A model generated the notes under the pieces. The model was given only the letters and a program-made list of their open reading frames with translations. It was not told where the DNA came from and made no database searches. The translations under genes were made by a program, and so were the position numbers. From assembly GCA_020829485.1 (NCBI GenBank), contig JAIVFU010000108.1:1-21444 (forward strand): a DNA stretch of 21,444 bases. Reading direction: 5' to 3'. Below are positions 14,155-19,541 of this stretch, piece after piece; within the stretch, counting starts at the first letter, position 1; each line of letters begins with the position of its first letter. Source of the DNA: Nostoc sp. CHAB 5834 (GTDB lineage: Bacteria; Cyanobacteriota; Cyanobacteriia; Cyanobacteriales; Nostocaceae).

Positions 14155-15458
14155 AAGAAACAATTTTGAAGCAGCATTACGATATCGTGGGAGATGAAGT
14201 TCATCGCCGACTCATTACGAACGGTGCGGTGCACTTAACACGAATCAGCGACATAGCTGACGCTGGACAAAGTGCAGAAGGTGCTTGGTGGCAGTCCGTA
14301 TTACGGGGACAACGACCCATTTCAAATGGCTCAGGAGGTAAGCTCCGCGTAGTGGACGCATTTTGTGGCTCGGGCGGTTTAGCGCTCGGCATTCGTTATG
14401 CTGCGGAAGCATTCAATCGGGATTTGGATTTTCAGGCTATCATCGATTCTGACGCTGAAGCCCTAAAAGTGCATCAAGCTAATTTAGGCGCGAAACGGGC
14501 CATTGCGCAGAGTGTAACCCGACTTGTTGATTATTCGGTGCGCGAGATCGGCGAAGCTGCGCGATTTGCGTATCCTCCCGAATTAATCAATGACGATATG
14601 TCGAAGATAAGCAATGTTGACCTTTTTATAGCGGGACCGCCCTGTCAGGGTCATTCTAACTTGAACAACCACACTCGCCGTCAGGACCCGAGAAACGACC
14701 TTTATGTGACTTCAGTAGCGCTTGCTGTGGCTTGTGGCGCGAAAGCCGTTTTGATAGAAAACGTGCCAACCGTTCAGAACTCTCATTCCGATGTTGTTGC
14801 CACTGCGATAGGTTTACTTCGGGACGCCGGGTATTCGGTGTCAACTGCTGTATTAAAAGCTGACGAATGCGGCAGTGCGCAAAGGCGAAGCCGTTTTTTC
14901 ATATTAGCCATCTTAGGAGACAAACTCCAAACTAATGCCTTGTCGGACTTCGCATTTGCGCTCCGGAGTCCTGAACAACCTTTGTCATGGGCAATCGGTG
15001 ACCTACTTGACAAACAAGGTGATGGAGTCTGGGATCAATCGCCCGTTGCAACTCAGGTAAATTTAGATCGTATTGATTATTTGTTTGACCACGATCTTCA
15101 CAACTTACCAGATGATCAACGACCTGACTGCCACAAAAATGGAACCACCTACACGGCAGTATATGGCAGAATGCACTGGGACCGACCGTCCCAAACAATC
15201 ACCACAGGGTTTGGGACCCCCGGGCAAGGTAGATATATTCATCCGCTGCGAAGAAGACTTATTACGCCACATGAAGCTGCGCGAATTCAAGGATATCCAG
15301 ATTGGTTTAACTTCTCGCCAGCGGGTTCACCATTAAAACGGAAAAATCTGTCGAAATGGATCGGAGACGCAGTGCACCCTGCATTAGGTTACGTAGCTGG
15401 GCTTTTATGTATAGATATTTTAGACCAACTCGCAGCCGACAACCGCGAAGTAGCATGA
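14127..15458 (+). CDS. DNA (cytosine-5-)-methyltransferase, Dcm/DNMT family, 443 aa
   Basis: Methylates C5 of cytosine in a specific duplex sequence. Motifs are in canonical order: I VVDAFCGSGG (75-84), IV AGPPCQGHS (169-177) with catalytic C173, VI ENVP (211-214), VIII QRRSRFF (252-258), a variable target-recognition part (about 260-350), IX RPSQTITTG (353-361) and X GDAVHP (413-418, usual form GNAVPP). About 65 residues precede motif I, longer than a minimal enzyme. The frame starts at GTG 14127, overlapping the preceding gene by 28 bp; TTG 14166, behind AAAGAAA, is an alternative. The full motif set suggests an active enzyme. As last gene of the GHKL operon it probably marks self DNA. No Vsr gene or restriction nuclease follows. 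Confidence 0.9.
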   Translation: MGAPRRAHLKETILKQHYDIVGDEVHRRLITNGAVHLTRISDIADAGQSAEGAWWQSVLRGQRPISNGSGGKLRVVDAFCGSGGLALGIRYAAEAFNRDLDFQAIIDSDAEALKVHQANLGAKRAIAQSVTRLVDYSVREIGEAARFAYPPELINDDMSKISNVDLFIAGPPCQGHSNLNNHTRRQDPRNDLYVTSVALAVACGAKAVLIENVPTVQNSHSDVVATAIGLLRDAGYSVSTAVLKADECGSAQRRSRFFILAILGDKLQTNALSDFAFALRSPEQPLSWAIGDLLDKQGDGVWDQSPVATQVNLDRIDYLFDHDLHNLPDDQRPDCHKNGTTYTAVYGRMHWDRPSQTITTGFGTPGQGRYIHPLRRRLITPHEAARIQGYPDWFNFSPAGSPLKRKNLSKWIGDAVHPALGYVAGLLCIDILDQLAADNREVA

Positions 15459-15519
15459 CAGGACGCGATCACTTGCGATTATGTAAATACCCCATTTCCG
15501 CGGGTAGGAACGTCCTCAC

Positions 15520-15804
15520 TTAGGTAGGTTGGCAATGCCCACATTGCTTCGAAAAGGAACCGTCCGCCCGACCAATTGATTTCGCATATACCCGCAATTT
15601 ACTAAGGTCGTCGGACACCACCTTCATATAGCCGCGCGCAGTGTAAGCTCCATCATCGCGTTCACGAGAAATTGATGCGCACGATGATCGATGGAGAACG
15701 GCGTAGCCGGGTCGCTCTCCGCGCTCAATATTCACAACGTATCCATCGGGATTATCGCTTATCCAGCGCGAGTATCCTTCATCATCATCGGTGAACTTTT
15801 CCAT
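15520..15804 (-). CDS. Conserved small Cys/His protein, 94 aa
   Basis: Pattern YSRWISDNPDGYVVNIER (11-28), YAVLHRSSC (34-42), GAYTARGYMKV (52-62) and FSKQCGHCQP (84-93) matches a widespread uncharacterised family that I recall from actinobacteria and proteobacteria. H38, C42, C88 and C91 could form one zinc site. I choose ATG 15804 with GAGGA upstream over TTG 15819. It is convergent to the cytosine methyltransferase and lies ten bases or so after the HAD-like gene on the same strand. Function unknown; it is sometimes near nucleic-acid-processing genes. Confidence 0.6.
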   Translation of the reverse strand: MEKFTDDDEGYSRWISDNPDGYVVNIERGERPGYAVLHRSSCASISRERDDGAYTARGYMKVVSDDLSKLRVYAKSIGRADGSFSKQCGHCQPT

Positions 15805-15828
15805 CCCGTCAGTCCTCAAGTGTAGGTT

Positions 15829-16242
15829 TTATACCATTACCATATCTGGATGACGGTAATCGATCTCATATTTAGAGCAACCGCCCCAGACTTCCATGGT
15901 TGCGTCATCAATGAGGCATTCGATGCCAAGCTCGTGACAGAGTTTACCCTTCCAATAGAAATACTCATCCCCACCGATCATGCCACCAACCATGGCAGCG
16001 TAGATTTTCTCGGGGATGCCATGCACGCCTCGGAAATGGAATGGCAACAACAGGCAGTTCGCTTTGGCGAGATCATGCCAGATGCGGTCGAAAAGCCGTC
16101 CAGTGCGGAAGGTGACAATATGGTGAGATTGTTTGTGCGGATTGCGCTCAATGTAATCCCAGAACAGCGCTGAGTTTTCACTTCCCCAAAGCGTCATGTC
16201 AAAGTCCCACCCAAGGGATCGATATTGTTTGATGTCGTCCAT
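15829..16242 (-). CDS. HAD-superfamily phosphatase-like protein, 137 aa
   Basis: HAD motifs are visible: I WDFDMTLWG with D13 and D15, II VTFRTG (T44 or T47), III lysine in IPEKIYAA (K79) and IV CLIDDAT (D112, D113). The small size and lack of a large cap suggest a phosphatase acting on an accessible end, such as a nucleotide or a polynucleotide. The histidine-rich centre and the KYEIDYRHPD ending are like phage-type HAD proteins. The start is ATG 16242 or GTG 16245; the SD is weak. It is probably co-transcribed with the downstream Cys/His gene. The substrate is not readable. Confidence 0.65.
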   Translation of the reverse strand: MDDIKQYRSLGWDFDMTLWGSENSALFWDYIERNPHKQSHHIVTFRTGRLFDRIWHDLAKANCLLLPFHFRGVHGIPEKIYAAMVGGMIGGDEYFYWKGKLCHELGIECLIDDATMEVWGGCSKYEIDYRHPDMVMV

Positions 16243-16349
16243 CACAACGAAATCTCACAGATCGGTAATTCGTCAACCTTTTTTAGACTCAGGACGCAAG
16301 CTGCAAGTGGGCTTGTTTATTGTCAAAGACCTATAGCATGTTGGAGATG

Positions 16350-16372
16350 AGGTCGTGCCCCCGGCACGACCT
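16350..16372. terminator. Perfect 10-bp hairpin, terminator-like
   Basis: AGGTCGTGCC (16350-16359) and GGCACGACCT (16363-16372) pair perfectly around CCC. It lies in the 180-bp gap between two minus-strand genes. No T-run follows on either strand, so it could be a terminator of non-classical type or an mRNA 3' stabiliser. Confidence 0.4.
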
Positions 16373-16380
16373 GATCCCCC

Positions 16381-16411
16381 ATCGACGATCGGAAAGGTGA
16401 CAATCGTCGAT
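16381..16411. terminator. Second hairpin after the 97-aa gene
   Basis: ATCGACGAT (16381-16389) pairs with ATCGTCGAT (16403-16411) around 13 bases, only nine bases from the previous hairpin. On the minus strand it comes first after the stop at 16426, so the tandem pair may end that transcript. Confidence 0.35.
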
Positions 16412-16425
16412 AGTGCGGTGAACAT

Positions 16426-16719
16426 TTACTTTCTACCGTATGCGTCAATCCCGAGCTTTGCGGCGATGATTGGGTCAATGCGATATGCGACTGCTTCCAC
16501 ATTTCGTGTACTAATGTATTTCAGCAAAGCAGGCTTGCGTCCGTCAGCGCATACGAAGCGACCGTCCTCACCATCAATGAGAACGGCTCGCGCGAAGTCT
16601 TCAATCGAAGTTGGCTTGCGGCGGCGGTCCTTCCCAATTTGATAAGTTCCATCGATGATAGCTGCAAAACGCGAGTCACCAGCTTTATCAATCAGTGCGA
16701 ATTTTGGATTATGGTTCAT
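16426..16719 (-). CDS. Hypothetical protein, 97 aa
   Basis: Family not recognised. The gene has one of the best SDs in the window, AAGGAGG six bases before ATG 16719, so strong translation is likely. The protein is basic and mixed alpha/beta: PKFALIDKAGDSRFAAIIDG, then RRRKPTSIEDFARAVLIDGE, then VAYRIDPIIAAKLG. There is no membrane segment and there are no metal-site pairs. It is transcribed alone, away from a repeat-containing control region shared with the divergent gene at 16916, and ends before tandem hairpins. A small phage- or plasmid-type accessory protein is the best description. Confidence 0.6.
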   Translation of the reverse strand: MNHNPKFALIDKAGDSRFAAIIDGTYQIGKDRRRKPTSIEDFARAVLIDGEDGRFVCADGRKPALLKYISTRNVEAVAYRIDPIIAAKLGIDAYGRK

Positions 16720-16793
16720 ATTTGCCTCCTTTGTATGAGTTGAGGCTTACTCAGGTACACACAAAGTCCTGCAACAACCAATGGCTTCTGAGA

Positions 16794-16846
16794 CGTCATA
16801 TATGACGCCTTGCTTTTTGATACGGGTCGCGTATATGACGCCTTGC
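16794..16846. promoter_or_regulatory. Palindrome and 15-nt direct repeats over a candidate promoter
   Basis: CGTCATATATGACG (16794-16807) is a perfect palindrome. The 15-mer TATATGACGCCTTGC occurs at 16799-16813 and again at 16832-16846, 33 bp apart (three helical turns). TTGCTT (16810-16815) and TATATG (16832-16837), 16 bp apart, make a promoter toward 16916 whose two boxes fall in the two copies. This is the form of a repressor- or activator-controlled divergent promoter. Confidence 0.5.
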
Positions 16847-16915
16847 CCAAGCAGGATGTGCCTTTCCACATCAGCGCGACGGCTAAGACAATGCTACCTC
16901 AACTAAGGAATTATC

Positions 16916-17335
16916 ATGCGCAAGACAACTTATCTGCTCGATGCAACCTCGCTTCAATTGGACCCAAACTTGTCCAATCTATTTTTTTACCCGGGGTCGC
17001 ACACTGCCGCACATGAGTCGGAAACGGGAAAATCTATTCTCGATTTTTTGACATCACGCATAGGCGTTGCCGTTTTGATGGGAGCGGTCATCGCGGCTCC
17101 CTCTCGTCCTCCGGTTATTGCCACGGAGCCATATATTTCGATGCTCACCGGGGAAGCCGCGTTCACTGACGAAATGAAAAAATATACTGGGCGGATTGTA
17201 CGCCAGATAGTTGAACACCTAGGCGGAAAATGGGTTCGTCGCGGTGTTAAAGTGACTGTTTCGTCTCGCTATGGCAGCGGCTCAATTTACACTTTTGGTA
17301 GCGGTATCACACTCGGCAAAGCCAGTCCGAATTAG
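16916..17335 (+). CDS. Hypothetical protein, 139 aa
   Basis: Not recognised. The start ATG has AAGGA seven bases upstream. The N-terminal third (LLDATSLQLDPNLSNLFFYP) precedes a hydrophobic stretch IGVAVLMGAVIAAPS (about residues 49-63) too short and small-residue-rich to call a membrane anchor with confidence. The C-terminal part is basic, VRQIVEHLGGKWVRRGVKVT then SRYGSGSIYTF, and looks like a small DNA-binding or enzyme core. It is controlled from the repeat-bearing region and followed by a 12-bp hairpin, so it forms a single-gene transcript. Confidence 0.55.
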   Translation: MRKTTYLLDATSLQLDPNLSNLFFYPGSHTAAHESETGKSILDFLTSRIGVAVLMGAVIAAPSRPPVIATEPYISMLTGEAAFTDEMKKYTGRIVRQIVEHLGGKWVRRGVKVTVSSRYGSGSIYTFGSGITLGKASPN

Positions 17336-17345
17336 CGAAGTCGCG

Positions 17346-17374
17346 CTTGGGGTCGATACTGGATCGACCCCAAG
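17346..17374 (+). terminator. 12-bp perfect hairpin after 139-aa gene
   Basis: CTTGGGGTCGAT (17346-17357) pairs with ATCGACCCCAAG (17363-17374) around ACTGG, ten bases after the stop codon. The stem is the strongest in this region, although TAAACAG rather than a T-run follows. Confidence 0.5.
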
Positions 17375-17498
17375 TAAACAGATACCAATATAACTGACGT
17401 GCCGAGGGGACACCACAAACGGCAAGTTGCTCATTAGGACAGCCATTGCTTGTTGAAGTTTGATTGTGGCAGGAGGTCTTTCAGGGAGGGTTCATCGC

Positions 17499-18179
17499 AT
17501 GAGCAATGTTTATCTGCTAAAGAGAAGTCGAAGCGTCATAGGTCCTGACGGGCGTGAGATTTCGCGCCCAAGTCTAACGGCTGTCGCCGTTCAATTTCTC
17601 AGCCGAGGACGTAATGCTTGGCATTCGACGTGGGTCCGATCTTACGAGGTCGGTGACTTTTTTCGTGACGGAAGTGATGTCCAGACCGTGATAGCGAAGA
17701 GGAAGACCCCCGGTACCGTTTTTTATTTGAAAGTGTTGCCAGCCTTTCTGTTTAACTTCGGTGATCGCAAATTTGTGGTCACTGAAATTAATACCATGGA
17801 GCCGTTTCGGCATATTGATCTAGACGCAGCTAGATATGGACTAATGGCTTTCGATTTGGACAGCTTCATTAGAACAATTGAGCCATCGTCTAATCTTTGG
17901 AAACCGAACCAACCAAAGCGAAATCACATTATTGCGCAGGAAGTGAGTGAGGATTATATTGATCTCGCTACCTATACGGCACTTTCAAAAGGCAGGGATA
18001 AGCACACAAATCCTCCGATCGGAAGCTACAGGCGCGTGATAACAGGAACCTTTTTAGGTGAAAGTGACTGGTATTGGGGCGAGGCTTATCTAGAATATGG
18101 TCCGCAATCTGTATCGCTTCGTTGGTTTAATAAGGCTCTAGAAGCATTTGCGGAAAGCAGAGAGCGTATTGGGAGGTAA
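17499..18179 (+). CDS. Hypothetical protein, 226 aa, paired with UDG-like gene
   Basis: Not recognised. ATG 17499 with GGAGG nine bases upstream is preferred to the earlier TTG 17460. The protein is rich in aromatic residues and mixed alpha/beta: VYLLKRSRSVIGPDG, then LTAVAVQFLSRGRNAWHSTW, FYLKVLPAFLFNFGDRKFVV, HIDLDAARYGLMAFDLDSF, and a C-terminal SDWYWGEAYLEYGPQSVSLRW. No catalytic motif stands out. The next gene on the same strand starts 46 bases later. Co-occurrence with a UDG-fold-like protein suggests a two-gene nucleic-acid system, but this is inference. Confidence 0.5.
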   Translation: MSNVYLLKRSRSVIGPDGREISRPSLTAVAVQFLSRGRNAWHSTWVRSYEVGDFFRDGSDVQTVIAKRKTPGTVFYLKVLPAFLFNFGDRKFVVTEINTMEPFRHIDLDAARYGLMAFDLDSFIRTIEPSSNLWKPNQPKRNHIIAQEVSEDYIDLATYTALSKGRDKHTNPPIGSYRRVITGTFLGESDWYWGEAYLEYGPQSVSLRWFNKALEAFAESRERIGR

Positions 18180-18225
18180 CTTCATCACTTGGACGCACAA
18201 TGCACATTGATGGAGCTAAACACAG

Positions 18226-18879
18226 ATGCAGCTAACAGACATTGTGGATTTTTGGCGAGGAAAACAACAGGTCGACTCCAATGGTCGATGGTCGCATCGA
18301 TTGGATGCCAAAGACCTATCAAATAGACCCCACAGCTTTAACCTCGACTACCCCGTTAGTCCCTATATAGGCGATGTGCTGGCGGCTCCGATAATAATTC
18401 TTAATGCGAATGCCGGTTATCGCCGCGATATAACGGATGGCGAATTCCCGGATAAGGGGTCAATCGATGCTTACAAAAATAGGGTTGATAACCCATCGGA
18501 AGGAGATTGGACTTCCGTTTCCCGCTATTACGACGACACAAATTACGGGCACTGGATAGCATATCGACAAGTCGTAGTTGTCAATGCGTGCGCTTATCGG
18601 AGTCCAAAACTTAGTGAGGAACCAGATAACGCACAGATTATACCTCATCTGCCGTCATCTGTATTTATGCGGCGATGGCTTCTCGAAGCTGTGGTTCCGC
18701 TTTCTAGAGACGGTGAGCGACTTATCGTTGTTAACAGGGGTGGTCATTGGCGACTACCTTCCTCGTTTAAGTCGAACACTGGGGTGATAGCTGACCCCTT
18801 CCCACGGTTTCCAAGGATTTATCGTGACCAGATCGCGATCATGGAAGCTTTTCTCGCGATCTGCCAAAACCGACTGTAG
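18226..18879 (+). CDS. Uracil-DNA-glycosylase-fold-like protein, 217 aa
   Basis: The layout IGDVLAAPIIILNANAGYRR (48-67 approx.), VVVVNACAYRS, HLPSSVFMRRWLLEAVVP, ERLIVVNRGGHWRLP and a final PRFPRI matches a widespread uncharacterised group resembling the UDG superfamily. In those proteins a 'lNPGY' strand-turn comes first, then an 'N..PY.S' strand, then 'LPS..' and a late 'vv.R....W'. Here NANAGY replaces NPGY. True glycosylases use an Asp/Asn in the first motif and His in the last; neither is clearly kept, so base excision is not assured. GGAG lies ten bases before ATG 18226. It is convergent to the KOW-like gene. Confidence 0.45.
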   Translation: MQLTDIVDFWRGKQQVDSNGRWSHRLDAKDLSNRPHSFNLDYPVSPYIGDVLAAPIIILNANAGYRRDITDGEFPDKGSIDAYKNRVDNPSEGDWTSVSRYYDDTNYGHWIAYRQVVVVNACAYRSPKLSEEPDNAQIIPHLPSSVFMRRWLLEAVVPLSRDGERLIVVNRGGHWRLPSSFKSNTGVIADPFPRFPRIYRDQIAIMEAFLAICQNRL

Positions 18880-18946
18880 GTCCGATAACTCGCGTGTTTT
18901 TTGTTCAACCTCCTTAGCAACAAACTTAGCCGCCTTTTGTCCCTCT

Positions 18947-19450
18947 TCAGCTTGGACCCGCTTTAACTCTATCGTCTGGCAGGTGTTCAACCTCTTCCGC
19001 GAAAAACGCATAAAGTTTTGATGAGCGCATTCTGAGTTCAACTAGAAATCCACGTCGATCGTCTGCTACCCTGCGGACAATGCCGACCTCTCCGAAATAA
19101 GCTCTTTTCGCTGAAATTACCCGGACACAATCTCCGACCTCAAGCTCCCGTAGAGTCTTCTGTACTTGAGGGGGTATGTCCAATGGTTCAACCACACCAA
19201 CGATCTCACAAAGGCGACGCGCAATTTTATAGGTAATTTTGCCGCCATGCGGTGCAGTATGTTTCTGATCGGTCAAGCGTTTGGCAATTGCCACAAACGA
19301 CATCTTCTTTGCTTCTTTAATTGTAGGATCGGCAAGTCGTTCTCGCACGATGTCGATGTAAGCTTCTCGCATGTTGAGAATGTGGTCAAGCGAGCGTTTG
19401 CTGCGCTTGGTTCTGCTTTCCTCAATGCCGGGTCGATGTTTCCGCGTCAA
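18947..19450 (-). CDS. Hypothetical protein with KOW-like C-terminal part, 167 aa
   Basis: Residues 1-85 are basic and helical: RTKRSKRSLDHI, then MSFVAIAKRLTDQK, then TAPHGGKITYKIARRLCEIVG. The last part recalls the 'GG.wt...v..il' segment at the end of serine recombinases or HTH proteins. Residues 105-160 (VGDCVRVISAKRAYFGEVGI, then FLVELRM, then AFFAEEVEHL) read like a small barrel of KOW/SH3 type. It may bind RNA or DNA. The start is TTG 19450, with AAAGAG upstream, and overlaps the 12-nt element before the divergent methyltransferase. A helix-forming stretch in another frame follows its end and could be a lost C-terminus. Confidence 0.45.
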   Translation of the reverse strand: MTRKHRPGIEESRTKRSKRSLDHILNMREAYIDIVRERLADPTIKEAKKMSFVAIAKRLTDQKHTAPHGGKITYKIARRLCEIVGVVEPLDIPPQVQKTLRELEVGDCVRVISAKRAYFGEVGIVRRVADDRRGFLVELRMRSSKLYAFFAEEVEHLPDDRVKAGPS

Positions 19451-19461
19451 CTAAACGAACT
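19450..19461 (+). promoter_or_regulatory. 12-nt element ACTAAACGAACT upstream of right methyltransferase
   Basis: This is the second copy of the element found at 665-676 on the other strand. It ends about 80 nt before ATG 19542 and overlaps the start codon of the divergent KOW-like gene. Confidence 0.4.
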
Positions 19462-19541
19462 CTTTTTAGTGAAAAAGTTTACAGAAAATCGATCTGTGAG
19501 ATTGTTCCAATACCAACTCAAATAGGGAAAAAGGAACGCTT

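Noticed and set aside
15850..16173. Plus-strand 107-codon frame
   Set aside because: Exactly antisense to the HAD-like gene, whose four motifs are clear.
18754..19041. Minus-strand 95-codon coiled-coil-like frame as an independent gene
   Set aside because: Overlaps two better-supported genes, starts without an SD, and most of it is the complement of the UDG-like gene; kept only as a possible frameshifted tail.
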